Assembly: GCA_947489585.1 (NCBI GenBank)
Contig: CANLEE010000011.1
Span: forward strand, 1-64,000
Direction: 5' to 3'
Length of the DNA stretch: 64,000 nt
Source of the DNA: an uncultured Psychroserpens sp.
GTDB lineage: Bacteria; Bacteroidota; Bacteroidia; Flavobacteriales; Flavobacteriaceae
Shown: one piece after another, positions 28,332 to 38,320 of the stretch
How the letters are laid out: each line of letters opens with the position of its first letter
Position numbering within the stretch: position 1 is the stretch's first letter
Program-made: the position numbers and the translations under genes
Notes under the pieces: generated by a model
Databases searched by the model: none
Told to the model about the DNA's origin: nothing
Seen by the model: only the letters and a program-made list of their open reading frames with translations

Positions 28332-29402
28332 CTAATTTCTTGTTACAGTAATTGAGTTTGACAAGCTAAAGCAACCACCAAGGTTACTAGCATTCATTCC
28401 CATTTCTGCTCCTGTTAATCCATCTTCATAACGTAAGTACCAGATTAAACAAGTTCCAACACCTGCACCATCAAAGTCTACGCCTTCTAATGCTGTCATT
28501 GTAGGAGGCAACCCTAAGATGTTCCCCATATCATCTGTAATTACGAATGTACTATTTGTACCTACTGCATTTGGATCTGTAGTGATTCCGCTCACGTTAT
28601 CAACTGTTCCATCAACTGTAAATGTAAACGGCCCACCAGATAAAGTTCCAGCATCTGGCTGATTTCTTGTTACTGTTATTGAATTTGACAAATCAAATGT
28701 TCCGCCTAAATCATTTGCATTCATTCCCATTTCTGCTCCAGTTAAATCATCTTCATATCTCAAATACCAGATTAAGCAAACACCAGCTCCAGCTCCATCA
28801 AAATCAACACCTTCAAGTGCTTCCATTGTTGGTGGTAATCCTAAGATATTACCCATATCATCAGTAATTACAAATGTTCTGTTAGTACCAACAGCATTTG
28901 GATCTGTCATAATTCCACTTACATTATCTACAGTGCCATCAACACAAAATGTAAATGGACCTCCTGTAATCATACCAGCATCTGGTGCTCCTAATCTATT
29001 TACAGTAATAGAATTTGATAAATCAAATGTTCCAGCTAAATCATTTGCATTCATTCCCATTTCTGCTCCAGTTAAATCGTCTTCATAGCGTAAATACCAA
29101 ATTAAACAAGTTCCTACACCTGCACCATCAAAATCAACACCTTGTAAAGCTTCATTTGTTGGCGGAAGTCCTAAGATATTTCCTTGGTCATCTGTAATTA
29201 CAAAAGTTCTATTGGTTCCTACAGCATTTGGATCTGTAGCAATTCCACTTACAAAATCTGGCATACCATCTACTATAAATGTAAAGGGTCCTCCAGTAAT
29301 AGTTCCTGCATTAGGAACAATGGCTTGCACACTATCGTCATCATCACTGCATGATGTCATTAAACCGAGTGCTAATACTACTAAAAACATTTTTTTAATC
29401 AT
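28332..29402 (-). CDS. Lipoprotein made of three near-identical 110-residue repeats
   Basis: 356 residues. Lipoprotein signal with Cys in LMTSCSDDDD. Three tandem units begin at about residues 32 (AGTITGGPFTF), 142 (AGMITGGPFTF) and 251 (AGTLSGGPFTF), with spacing of 110 and 109. Each contains FVITDDxGNILGLPP, GVDFDGAG and CLIWYLRYEDxLTGAEMGMN. The unit occurs in large Bacteroidota surface or T9SS-secreted proteins, but I do not know its function. The near identity suggests recent duplication or homogenisation. A cysteine in CLIWYL is kept in each unit. Confidence 0.85.
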   Translation of the reverse strand: MIKKMFLVVLALGLMTSCSDDDDSVQAIVPNAGTITGGPFTFIVDGMPDFVSGIATDPNAVGTNRTFVITDDQGNILGLPPTNEALQGVDFDGAGVGTCLIWYLRYEDDLTGAEMGMNANDLAGTFDLSNSITVNRLGAPDAGMITGGPFTFCVDGTVDNVSGIMTDPNAVGTNRTFVITDDMGNILGLPPTMEALEGVDFDGAGAGVCLIWYLRYEDDLTGAEMGMNANDLGGTFDLSNSITVTRNQPDAGTLSGGPFTFTVDGTVDNVSGITTDPNAVGTNSTFVITDDMGNILGLPPTMTALEGVDFDGAGVGTCLIWYLRYEDGLTGAEMGMNASNLGGCFSLSNSITVTRN

Positions 29403-29495
29403 CGCTTTATAATTTTAAAATTTATGCTTCAAAATTATAACTCATGAGATTCATAAAATGTTAGCTAGCTAACACAAATGAAAAAAAATGAAAAT

Positions 29496-30167
29496 TTATG
29501 CCGAATGCTTTAAGATTCTAATCTCTTTACGGTTGAAATTGATGTAATTCTCCTCTTTAAGTTCATTAAGAAGAATATTAAGTGTTGGTCGAGAAGTACC
29601 AATTAAGGACGCTATGTCTTTTTGTGTATAAGGATGTTTGATAACATGATCTCCCGTTTTTTCACAATCATAACCGTAATCGGCACACAATTCATCTAAA
29701 AACTCTACCAAACGGGTTTTGGTATCTTTAAATAATAACAATTGAAGTCGACGTTCTAACTTTTTGAATTTGAATCCAATAAATTTATACACCTTAAAAC
29801 TAAAGGTTTGATTATCTCTCATTAATTCGTGCATGGTCGTCACACCAATTGGACAAATAGACGTTGCGTTATCTATAGATTGTGCAAATTCATCTCTAAT
29901 ATGATCACCTAAAATGGCTTTTTCTCCAAATAATTCGCCCTTTGACAATATAGCTTTGACAATTTCGTCACCATTTTCATTATAGTAACCAATTTTCACT
30001 TTTCCTTTTTCTATGAGATAAACTTTGTTAGCAGAGTCTGCCTCAAAGTAGATATAGTCTTTCTTTTTATAGGCATCAAAATCGTGATCGTTTTTATAGG
30101 CCTTGAATTTATGTGGACAAAGCACCTTAAAAAGGTTAACATCGTCAAAGAACCACATTGACTGCAT
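29496..30167 (-). CDS. Crp/Fnr family transcriptional regulator
   Basis: 223 residues. The N-terminal cyclic-nucleotide-binding-type beta-roll (about 20-130) contains VYLIEKGKVKIGYYNENGDE and LSKGELFGEKAIL. The C-terminal winged helix has YTQKDIASLIGTSRPTLNIL as recognition region. There is no Fnr-type Cys cluster, so it is not an obvious iron-sulfur oxygen sensor. The canonical cAMP-contacting residues are not all clear. Monocistronic. Target genes unknown. Confidence 0.9.
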   Translation of the reverse strand: MQSMWFFDDVNLFKVLCPHKFKAYKNDHDFDAYKKKDYIYFEADSANKVYLIEKGKVKIGYYNENGDEIVKAILSKGELFGEKAILGDHIRDEFAQSIDNATSICPIGVTTMHELMRDNQTFSFKVYKFIGFKFKKLERRLQLLLFKDTKTRLVEFLDELCADYGYDCEKTGDHVIKHPYTQKDIASLIGTSRPTLNILLNELKEENYINFNRKEIRILKHSA

Positions 30168-30230
30168 TTGGAGTGTTTTTTTGTTAGATACTTGTGTTGT
30201 CGTTCTAACTTATTAATACTTACAGTATAA

Positions 30231-30268
30231 AGCAAAAAAAAGTCCTTGAAAACTCAAGGACTTTTTTA
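30231..30268 (-). terminator. Terminator after aconitase
   Basis: AGTCCTTGA (30241-30249) pairs with TCAAGGACT (30254-30262). On the minus strand it is followed by a run of T residues (complement 30234-30240), just after the aconitase stop. Confidence 0.85.
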
Positions 30269-30286
30269 ATAGTATAGATTGTAATG

Positions 30287-32557
30287 CTATGCAGCATTTT
30301 CTTTTTTAATTAAATTCAAAGCAGAACCTTCATTATACCAATCAATTTGTGATTGATTATATGTGTGATTGACTTTAACTGTGTCTTTGCTTCCATCAGA
30401 ATGAACAACTTCAATAGTTAGTTGTTTCTCAGGTGCAAATTCGTTTAAGTCAACAAAGTTAAATGTATCATCCTCTTGAATCAAATCGTAATCACTTTCA
30501 TTAGCGAAAGTCAATCCCAACATTCCTTGTTTTTTAAGGTTAGTTTCATGAATTCGAGCAAATGATTTTACGATGACTGCAGCCACACCAAGATGACGTG
30601 GTTGCATTGCAGCATGCTCACGAGATGAACCTTCACCATAATTATGGTCTCCTACTACAACAGATTTAATTCCTGCTGCTTTGTATGCTCTAGCTGTATC
30701 TGGAACACCTCCAAACTCACCAGTTATTTGGTTTTTGACAAAGTTTGTTTTCTTTCCAAAAGCGTTAACAGCACCAATTAATGTATTATTCGCAATATTA
30801 TCTAAATGCCCACGGAAACGTAACCAAGGTCCAGCCATCGAAATATGATCTGTTGTACATTTTCCAAACGCTTTGATTAAAAGTTTAGCTCCTGATATTG
30901 TATCACCAAGAGGTTGGAAAGGAGTTAACAATTGTAGTCTTTCAGAGTCTGAAGCTACAGTAACTTGAACACCACTTCCATCTTCCATAGGTGCTAAGTA
31001 CCCATTATCTTTTACATCGAACCCTTTTGGAGGCAACTCCCATCCTGTTGGTTCTTCTAACATTACTTCTTCACCATTCTCATTGATTAATGAATCGGTC
31101 ATTGGATTAAAATCTAATCGTCCTGCAAGCGCAATGGCAGCTGTTAATTCTGGTGACGCAACAAAAGCATGTGTGTTTGGGTTTCCATCGGCACGTTTGG
31201 CAAAGTTTCTATTAAACGAATGCACAATACTATTTTTAGGTGCGTTTTTGGGATCCTCATAACGTGCCCATTGACCAATACATGGTCCACAAGCATTTGT
31301 AAATATTTTAGCATCTAATTCTTCAAAAATTTGAAGTATTCCATCACGTTCTGCAGTGTAACGAACTTGCTCTGAACCTGGATTAATCCCCAATTCAGAT
31401 TTCATTTTCACACCTTTATCTAAAGCCTGTTGCGCAACTGAAGACGCACGAGACAAATCTTCATAAGACGAGTTGGTACAAGATCCAATTAATCCCCATT
31501 CTACTTTTAATGGCCATTCATTAGCTTTAGCTTTTTCATTCATTTCTGTACCAACAGCGGTAGATAAATCTGGAGTAAATGGTCCATTTAACAATGGGTT
31601 TAATTCTGATAAATTAATATCAATAACTTGATCAAAGTATTGCTCAGGATTTGCATACACTTCGGCATCACCGGTTAAATAATCTTTTACTTCGTTAGCA
31701 GCATCAGCTACACCTTCTCTATCAGTTGCTCTTAAGTAGCGCTCCATAGATTCGTCGTAACCAAACGTAGATGTTGTTGCTCCAATTTCAGCTCCCATAT
31801 TACAAATAGTTCCTTTTCCAGTACACGACATTCCTGTTGCTCCAGGTCCAAAATATTCTACAATAGCTCCTGTACCGCCTTTCACTGTAAGTATTTCAGC
31901 AACTTTTAAAATCACATCTTTTGGTGCAGTCCATCCAGATAGTTTACCTGTTAATCTTACACCTATTAGCTTCGGAAATTTCAACTCCCAAGCCATGCCA
32001 GCCATAACATCAACGGCATCTGCGCCTCCAACACCTATGGCAACCATTCCTAACCCTCCAGCATTAACTGTATGCGAATCGGTACCAATCATCATTCCAC
32101 CTGGAAATGCATAATTTTCTAATACAACTTGGTGAATAATTCCTGCACCTGGTTTCCAGAAACCAATTCCATATTTATTTGATACAGACTCTAAGAAATT
32201 AAATACCTCATTACTCGTATTAATAGCATGTTGCAAATCTGAAGTTGCGCCATTTTTTGCTTGAATCAAGTGATCACAATGCACTGTAGTTGGAACAGCT
32301 ACTTTATGTTTGCCTGCTTGCATAAATTGCAATAATGCCATTTGAGCTGTTGCATCTTGACATGCGACTCTATCTGGTGCAAAATCTACATAATCTTTAC
32401 CTCTAGAAAATGCCTTAGTAGGCTTCCCTTCCCAAAGATGAGCGTATAAAATTTTCTCTGAAAGTGTTAATGGTTTACCAACAATATCACGAGCAGCATC
32501 AACGCGCTCAGACATATTCGCATAAACCTTTTTAATCATGTCTAAATCAAAAGCCAT
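30287..32557 (-). CDS. Aconitate hydratase
   Basis: 756 residues, close to the mitochondrial-type aconitase family. It isomerises citrate to isocitrate in the TCA cycle through a [4Fe-4S] cluster. Cluster cysteines are visible in [11 protein letters not shown] and [39 protein letters not shown] and the swivel-domain [17 protein letters not shown] are conserved. Single gene with its own terminator. Confidence 0.96.
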   Translation of the reverse strand: MAFDLDMIKKVYANMSERVDAARDIVGKPLTLSEKILYAHLWEGKPTKAFSRGKDYVDFAPDRVACQDATAQMALLQFMQAGKHKVAVPTTVHCDHLIQAKNGATSDLQHAINTSNEVFNFLESVSNKYGIGFWKPGAGIIHQVVLENYAFPGGMMIGTDSHTVNAGGLGMVAIGVGGADAVDVMAGMAWELKFPKLIGVRLTGKLSGWTAPKDVILKVAEILTVKGGTGAIVEYFGPGATGMSCTGKGTICNMGAEIGATTSTFGYDESMERYLRATDREGVADAANEVKDYLTGDAEVYANPEQYFDQVIDINLSELNPLLNGPFTPDLSTAVGTEMNEKAKANEWPLKVEWGLIGSCTNSSYEDLSRASSVAQQALDKGVKMKSELGINPGSEQVRYTAERDGILQIFEELDAKIFTNACGPCIGQWARYEDPKNAPKNSIVHSFNRNFAKRADGNPNTHAFVASPELTAAIALAGRLDFNPMTDSLINENGEEVMLEEPTGWELPPKGFDVKDNGYLAPMEDGSGVQVTVASDSERLQLLTPFQPLGDTISGAKLLIKAFGKCTTDHISMAGPWLRFRGHLDNIANNTLIGAVNAFGKKTNFVKNQITGEFGGVPDTARAYKAAGIKSVVVGDHNYGEGSSREHAAMQPRHLGVAAVIVKSFARIHETNLKKQGMLGLTFANESDYDLIQEDDTFNFVDLNEFAPEKQLTIEVVHSDGSKDTVKVNHTYNQSQIDWYNEGSALNLIKKENAA

Positions 32558-32757
32558 ATATCGTATTTAAAAATTAATTATCATATGAATCCCCATACTA
32601 CGGGACAGCAAAATTACAAATTTTATAGCAAATTTAAAAATATGTAATGAAATGCTAAAAACATTGAATATAAATCAATAAACTGTAGTTTTTTTACACT
32701 TAAAATGAAAAATTAACAAAAAAAATATGTGCTAATTATTAAATTAACAATTGACTC

Positions 32758-33894
32758 TTATTTAAAATGATTCTTAATTTTCCTTGAATCACGAAGATTA
32801 GTTATAGGTTTTTCAAAAAGCATATAAAGTAAGTACGAAAGTACTATTGTCAGTACTAAATAAATAATAAGATAAACACCTAGTATTGGAATTGATAACC
32901 CTTCAGTAGGAAAAAAGTGCTTCATTAATTGCATCACTACCGAATAGTGAATCAAATACATAGAATAAGAAATTAAACTAATCACGGTTATAGGCATCAA
33001 AATTAATTTTGGAGCTGATTTAATTTGCGATAAATAGGGTAGCGTAAAAGCTATAGCAATACTATTAATCGGTAGATACAGAACGTTCCAAAAAAACGGA
33101 TGGCTTTCAATAAATATACGCTGCATTGGCACAACAAAGTTCAAACCTAAAAATAGTAAGCCTCCCATTACTAAAAACATGTATCTATAACGTCTCCAAG
33201 CTAATGTTTTTGTTAGTGCTATATATGCTGCCAAAACACCATAATAAATAGCATCTATCCTATACATAGTTACGGCTTTAAGATTAACATTCCAAAACAT
33301 CATATTTGTTTCAGAATGGCTTAAATTATAATACACTTTAGTTAGAAAAAAGAACAGTACTATTACAGTAGTAACAATCAAAAATAATTTAGACTTGCTG
33401 ATGTTTAGTTTCAAAAACAACACAAGATATAGTAGCAATGGCCCAATGATGTAAGCAAATTCTTCTATTGGCAAACTCCAAGACTCACCAAAAAACAATG
33501 GCATCTCCCAATCAAAATTTTGTATAAAAAAAGCATACTGCCATAAGTTATCTGGTAAGTGTGTTCCTAAAAACAACGCCAGTAAAACATTGAACACTAA
33601 AATTAAATAATAATTGGGCAAAGTTCTAAACCAACGTCGTACCCAAAAATAGGTCATATCCTTAAAGCTAAACTCTGAAGCTGTAAAGCGTTTATAAATT
33701 AGTCTTCCTATTAAAAATCCACTGAGTACGAAGAAAATTTCGACACCTAAAACACCAGCAATACTCATTACATCTGTAGCTAGGTTTTTGGTTTGAGGAA
33801 AAATCCAAACCGCATGAGAAGCTACAACTAGTAGTATAGCAATAGCTCTCATAATATCTAAACCAAAAATGCGCTTCTCGTAATTTATTTTCAT
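32758..33894 (-). CDS. Acyltransferase 3 family membrane protein
   Basis: 378 residues with about ten membrane helices. The N-terminal signature LDIMRAIAILLVVASHAVWI contains the conserved His and an Arg-Ala-Ile-Ala motif. EIFFVLSGFLIGRLIY follows. This is the OafA/YrhL type that acetylates surface polysaccharides or lipids. The acceptor is unknown and there are no glycan genes beside it. It is divergent from the next gene with almost no space between. Confidence 0.9.
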   Translation of the reverse strand: MKINYEKRIFGLDIMRAIAILLVVASHAVWIFPQTKNLATDVMSIAGVLGVEIFFVLSGFLIGRLIYKRFTASEFSFKDMTYFWVRRWFRTLPNYYLILVFNVLLALFLGTHLPDNLWQYAFFIQNFDWEMPLFFGESWSLPIEEFAYIIGPLLLYLVLFLKLNISKSKLFLIVTTVIVLFFFLTKVYYNLSHSETNMMFWNVNLKAVTMYRIDAIYYGVLAAYIALTKTLAWRRYRYMFLVMGGLLFLGLNFVVPMQRIFIESHPFFWNVLYLPINSIAIAFTLPYLSQIKSAPKLILMPITVISLISYSMYLIHYSVVMQLMKHFFPTEGLSIPILGVYLIIYLVLTIVLSYLLYMLFEKPITNLRDSRKIKNHFK

Positions 33895-33972
33895 TTATTG
33901 ACTATACTCATGCTTAGTTCTCATTTTTTTTATACTAAGCGATTCCTTACATTTGATTATACACAAAGACTT

Positions 33973-35115
33973 ATGCGTAAGACGTTTAAATTTATACTAA
34001 TTTTTCTGGTTTTAGTTCTTGTTGGTGGATTTATTTATTATAAATCTTTAAAGACAAGACATCAAGAATTAATCAAATCAAAAGTATACTATACTTTAGG
34101 CTTGGTAGACTCTAAATGGAAAAAGGAACTAAACCCAAACACGGTTGTATTCACCTCTCCTACTTTTGTGATTAGTAATATTTACAAATCTATGGAAGGT
34201 CCAAAATCTGATCAATATGTTGTGATAGACGATACAAAAGAGGAATTATTATTTCTAACCTCATTTAAGACCAATGCGGTTTCTTCTGATGAGACTCGTA
34301 AAATGTCCAACGATTTTGTATGCCATACCAATTTTGAGTATCGTGATGCCGAACATTATAACCGTTGGAACATGACCAATCGCATCAATACACAGTACCC
34401 TAGAATAACATCTATTAGTAATGGTGTGGAAGACTTTAAATTACCTGACGGATTTGGTTTCCCAGTCTTTTCAAATGAACGTTTGTTTATTAATGCACAA
34501 GCACTTAACCACAACATTGTAGATTCTACATTTAATATTAAACATAAAATAGAAATTGGATTCACTAAACTGAGTAAATCATCATTAATTCCATTACAGC
34601 CTAAAACGGTATTTATGATGTTTCCATTTGACCCAAGTGATCCTTATAAAGGCCCAACTGAAATGCTTCCCAATGCTTGTATTCCAGTAGAAACTAAAAA
34701 TCACACCTATATCGACACAAAAGGGAATCCATTATCTGGACACTGGATTATAAAACCTGGAAAACATAACTATACGTATGATACGTCTAGTCAATTACAA
34801 ATTAAGGATAGTATACGATTACATCAAATTACATCACATTTACATCCTTTTGCTAATCGTTTTCAATTGAGAGACAAAACTACTGGTACTATAATCTATG
34901 ACTGCAAAAGTGAAAATTTCACTGATAAAATTGGGCTAAAAAACACACCTTCTTTTTCAAGTCAAAAAGGCATTTGGATGTATAAAGATCATAGTTACGA
35001 GATGCTTCTAGAAGTTGATAACACCACAGAGAAAGATCAAGAAATGATGGCTAGTATGGCTATTTTCTATTATGATCCTGAAATGCATGACCGCATAAGT
35101 GAACTTAATCTTTAA
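33973..35115 (+). CDS. Membrane-anchored protein with a possible copper monooxygenase-like fold
   Basis: About 380 residues from ATG 33973 (MRKTFKFILIFLVLVL), which begins directly with a membrane anchor. A TTG start at 33898 would add 25 unlikely residues and leave only 3 nt to the divergent gene. Two beta-rich parts follow. HQITSHLHPFANRFQLRD and later TTGTIIYDC recall the HxH-type copper-binding C domain of peptidylglycine/dopamine monooxygenases. That is a tentative reading. The next gene is an SCO-type copper chaperone, which supports a copper link. Confidence 0.6.
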   Translation: MRKTFKFILIFLVLVLVGGFIYYKSLKTRHQELIKSKVYYTLGLVDSKWKKELNPNTVVFTSPTFVISNIYKSMEGPKSDQYVVIDDTKEELLFLTSFKTNAVSSDETRKMSNDFVCHTNFEYRDAEHYNRWNMTNRINTQYPRITSISNGVEDFKLPDGFGFPVFSNERLFINAQALNHNIVDSTFNIKHKIEIGFTKLSKSSLIPLQPKTVFMMFPFDPSDPYKGPTEMLPNACIPVETKNHTYIDTKGNPLSGHWIIKPGKHNYTYDTSSQLQIKDSIRLHQITSHLHPFANRFQLRDKTTGTIIYDCKSENFTDKIGLKNTPSFSSQKGIWMYKDHSYEMLLEVDNTTEKDQEMMASMAIFYYDPEMHDRISELNL

Positions 35116-35713
35116 TCTATTGAAATTTAAAATTTTCATACTCATAGTTCTATCTCTAGCTGCTTGCAAAGAAACGACTTCAGAGCTTCCTATTTTAAGT
35201 TATGATTATATAGACGGGAAAAAAGAATACTATAAAATTAATGATTACAAATTTGTAAATCAGGATGGAGAATATATTACTGGCACTACAACTAAAGGCT
35301 ATGTCCACACTATAAATTTCTTCTTTACTACTTGCCCTTCTATTTGTCCACCAATGCGCATCAAACAACAAGAAATTGCTAAAGCATTTTCCAATGACAC
35401 TCATTTTAAACAATATTCTATATCAATTGATTTTAAAACAGACACCTTAGCACAATTACAATATTATGCTAAGCTTCATGGTATTGATTCTAACCAATGG
35501 CATCTATTAAGAGCTTCTTCTGAAGCACAATTGCAAGACATTGCCCAACAACTAAAAACGAACTTCAAGCCTAATGAAGATGGTACTGATTTTTATCATT
35601 CAAGTTACGTCGCTTTGATTGATAAAAAACAATATATAAGAGGGTTTTATAATATTCTCATTCCAGCGGAGGTGAGACTCCTAAAAGCAGACATTAAACA
35701 CTTACTAGAATAA
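35099..35713 (+). CDS. SCO1/SenC family lipoprotein
   Basis: About 204 residues. SCO proteins insert copper into cytochrome oxidase or act as periplasmic thiol-redox factors. The copper motif CPSICPP (CxxxC) in FFFTTCPSICPPMR and the distal His in DFYHSSYVALID are present. Lipoprotein signal with Cys in SLAACKETT. The start is ambiguous: GTG at 35099 overlaps the previous gene by 17 nt, while TTG at 35120 begins at MKFKIFILIV. Both keep the signal. Likely co-transcribed with the gene upstream. Confidence 0.88.
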   Translation: MNLIFNLLKFKIFILIVLSLAACKETTSELPILSYDYIDGKKEYYKINDYKFVNQDGEYITGTTTKGYVHTINFFFTTCPSICPPMRIKQQEIAKAFSNDTHFKQYSISIDFKTDTLAQLQYYAKLHGIDSNQWHLLRASSEAQLQDIAQQLKTNFKPNEDGTDFYHSSYVALIDKKQYIRGFYNILIPAEVRLLKADIKHLLE

Positions 35714-35715
35714 AA

Positions 35716-35907
35716 CTAATTGTTTCTGTACATTTTAATAAGGACAATAATCATCCAGAAAATAGCTAGTATTTCTAACAAGCTTCCTAGAGATAATATC
35801 AAAGCACCATAAGGCCAATGTTGAATTTTAAACAAGGCTCCAATAATGGTAGATGATATACCTAAAAGAAACAGTACAACTGGAGGAATTAAAGCCCTAC
35901 GTTTCAT
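35716..35907 (-). CDS. Small two-helix membrane protein, GldL-like
   Basis: 63 residues with two hydrophobic segments. The stretch TIIGALFKIQHWPYGALILS closely resembles the N-terminal membrane part of the gliding-motility/T9SS motor protein GldL and related short proteins. It lacks the long cytoplasmic part of GldL, so it is a relative rather than gldL itself. It is adjacent to the MoxR ATPase gene, with the two frames touching (35907/35908), so co-transcription is likely. Confidence 0.65.
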   Translation of the reverse strand: MKRRALIPPVVLFLLGISSTIIGALFKIQHWPYGALILSLGSLLEILAIFWMIIVLIKMYRNN

Positions 35908-36861
35908 CTAGAACAAACTCTTTATTATTTGCTCATCTGTGATGCCTTCAGCTTCTGCCTTGTAGTTTTTGATAATTCTATGACGAAGTATGCCTGAAGC
36001 AACTGCTTGTACATTTTCAACATCAGGGGAAAATTTACCATTAATAGCAGCGTGTGTTTTTGCTGCTAGAATTAAATTTTGGGATGCTCTTGGTCCAGCT
36101 CCCCAATCTACAAACTCAGAAACTAATTCAGATGCAGCTGACGATTTAGGTCTTGTTTTACTAACCATACTTACCGCATACTCAATCACATTATCTGCAA
36201 CAGGAATACGACGAATAACATTTTGGAAATCGATAATCTCCTGAGCTGTAAATAAAGCATTGACTGTAGCTTGCACATCTGTAGTTGTCGATTTTACAAC
36301 CTGAACTTCTTCAGCAAAAGAAGGGTATTCTAAATTAATCGCAAACATAAAACGATCTAATTGTGCTTCTGGCAACGGATACGTCCCTTCTTGCTCAATT
36401 GGGTTTTGTGTAGCTAATACAAAATAAGGTAAGCTTAGCTTATAGTGATGACCAGAAACAGTTACTGCACGCTCTTGCATAGCCTCTAATAAAGCCGCTT
36501 GAGTTTTTGGAGGTGTTCGATTAATTTCATCTGCTAAAATAATATTAGCAAAGATTGGTCCTTTTATAAATTTAAAGTGTCTGTTTTCGTCTAAGATTTC
36601 ACTCCCTAAAATATCACTAGGCATTAAATCTGGGGTAAACTGAATACGTTTAAAATCTAAACCTAATGCTTGAGCAATTGTGTTTACCATTAAGGTTTTT
36701 GCCAAACCTGGCACACCAATTAATAATGAGTGGCCACCAGAAAATATAGAAATCAAAATCTGGTTAACAACCTCATCCTGACCAACAATAACTTTGGCAA
36801 CTTCGGTTTTTAGGGCATTATATTTTTTTACAAACTGTTCAATTGCAGCAACGTCAGACAT
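35908..36861 (-). CDS. MoxR family AAA+ ATPase
   Basis: 317 residues. Walker A GVPGLAKT (residues 49-56), Walker B and sensor in NIILADEINRTPPKTQAALLEAMQ region, and FVLATQNPIEQEGTYPLPEAQ. MoxR ATPases act as chaperones that help metal or cofactor loading and often pair with von Willebrand A-domain proteins. No such partner lies here. Instead it is followed by a tiny GldL-like protein and preceded by three PpiC/SurA-like folding factors, suggesting an envelope-protein maturation unit. Confidence 0.94.
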   Translation of the reverse strand: MSDVAAIEQFVKKYNALKTEVAKVIVGQDEVVNQILISIFSGGHSLLIGVPGLAKTLMVNTIAQALGLDFKRIQFTPDLMPSDILGSEILDENRHFKFIKGPIFANIILADEINRTPPKTQAALLEAMQERAVTVSGHHYKLSLPYFVLATQNPIEQEGTYPLPEAQLDRFMFAINLEYPSFAEEVQVVKSTTTDVQATVNALFTAQEIIDFQNVIRRIPVADNVIEYAVSMVSKTRPKSSAASELVSEFVDWGAGPRASQNLILAAKTHAAINGKFSPDVENVQAVASGILRHRIIKNYKAEAEGITDEQIIKSLF

Positions 36862-36862
36862 A

Positions 36863-38320
36863 TTATTTCTTTTCAGTTTTTAACCAGTTACTATTAAAAT
36901 TGCATCCTTTATAATCATCTGTGATTTTCACATATGTATCATAAATTTTTTCCTCTTGCCATTTTCTAATCTCTTCAAATTGTTTTTCTTGCAATGCGAG
37001 GTTTTTTATTTTAAGATAATCACGAGCATAATCTGCTTTATGCTCATCTATTCTATCTGTAACAGTTAGTATTTTAAATTTAACAGGGTTAATTCTATCT
37101 TGATCCTCTAATACCAAACTAATTTCATCATCCTTTAAATCTTGAATTTGCCCATAAAGCTCTGGATCCATTTTTGTTAATTCAAGACTAGAATCTTGTG
37201 TATAAGGGTTTATTAATTGTCCGCCTTCATACTTTGTTTCTTCCTCGTCACTAAACTCACGAGCTGCATCAGCAAAGGTCAAATCACCTGCTATAATTTG
37301 CTCTCTTACTTTTTTAATTTCTTCCTTAGCAGCCAAAATAGAAGCTTCAGTAATTTCAGGGCGCAATAATATATGTCTTACATCGTATTCTTGACCTCTA
37401 ATCTTTTCTAATAAAATAATATGATAACCAAAATCGGTTTCAAAAGGTTCAGAAATCTCACCTTCCTGAAGAGAAAAGGCGACATCTCTAAACTCCTTAA
37501 CCATTTGCGGTCGCTTTCTATTTAAAGTATACATACCACCTTTACTACGTGCAGCTTTATCATCAGAATAAAATACAGCCTTAGTTGTAAAGCTTGCGCC
37601 ATTTTCGATGACATCTGCTTTAAATTCTTTAAGTCTGTCAATTACAGTCTGCTTGGCTTCTTTAGTAATTTCAGGAATAACAACAATTTGCGCTACTTTT
37701 AACTCAGTACCAAATTCTGGTAATGAGTCTTTAGGAATACTATTGTAATATTCTCTAACTTCTTCTGGTGTAACTTCTACATCTTCAACAATCTTACGTT
37801 GCATATCTGAAGCCAACTTTGCATTTTTATTGATTTCAAACATCTCCTCACGTAAACTTTGCTCACTGTCTTTGTTATAAAACTCTAACAATTGCTGCAT
37901 AGAGCCCCCTTTTTGCTCAAGAAATGCAGATATTTGTTGTTCGATATTTGAACGAATTTCAAGCTCATTTACTGTAATACTGTCTTGGATTGCATGGTGA
38001 GCGTATAGTTTATCTTCTAATAATTTTCCAAATAATTCACACCGCGTAATATTTGCAATCGAGACACCTCTTGCCTGAAGTTGAATATATTCTTTATCGA
38101 TATCAGAATCTAAAACAACAAAATCACCAACTACTGCAGCAACACCGTCTACTTTTTTTCGAGCAGAGTTTTGAGTTGAATCCATTTTCTTTTTAGAAGT
38201 ATCTATGACATCTTCAATAATTTCTTGTGCTGAAGACAAATTCACTGCTAACACACACAACACAAGGGTTGTGATTGCCGACTTAATTGTAGATTTCAAA
38301 TTGTTTGTTTTTAATTGCAT
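36863..38320 (-). CDS. SurA-like periplasmic peptidylprolyl isomerase
   Basis: About 485 residues. Start taken at ATG 38320 (MQLKTNNLK); an alternative ATG at 38341 adds seven residues. Signal peptide ends near NLSSAQ. The N-terminal SurA chaperone part begins at GVAAVVGDFVVLDSDID. Two parvulin-type domains follow: ELKVAQIVVIPEIT...GFGYHIILLEK-like and YDVRHILLRPEIT. It should assist outer-membrane protein folding. It overlaps the end of the gene upstream by 38 nt, so translation is coupled. Confidence 0.88.
   Translation of the reverse strand: MQLKTNNLKSTIKSAITTLVLCVLAVNLSSAQEIIEDVIDTSKKKMDSTQNSARKKVDGVAAVVGDFVVLDSDIDKEYIQLQARGVSIANITRCELFGKLLEDKLYAHHAIQDSITVNELEIRSNIEQQISAFLEQKGGSMQQLLEFYNKDSEQSLREEMFEINKNAKLASDMQRKIVEDVEVTPEEVREYYNSIPKDSLPEFGTELKVAQIVVIPEITKEAKQTVIDRLKEFKADVIENGASFTTKAVFYSDDKAARSKGGMYTLNRKRPQMVKEFRDVAFSLQEGEISEPFETDFGYHIILLEKIRGQEYDVRHILLRPEITEASILAAKEEIKKVREQIIAGDLTFADAAREFSDEEETKYEGGQLINPYTQDSSLELTKMDPELYGQIQDLKDDEISLVLEDQDRINPVKFKILTVTDRIDEHKADYARDYLKIKNLALQEKQFEEIRKWQEEKIYDTYVKITDDYKGCNFNSNWLKTEKK

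Noticed and set aside
28332..29402. CRISPR array or non-coding tandem repeat
   Set aside because: The repeat period is about 330 bp in frame within one open reading frame, so it is a protein repeat.
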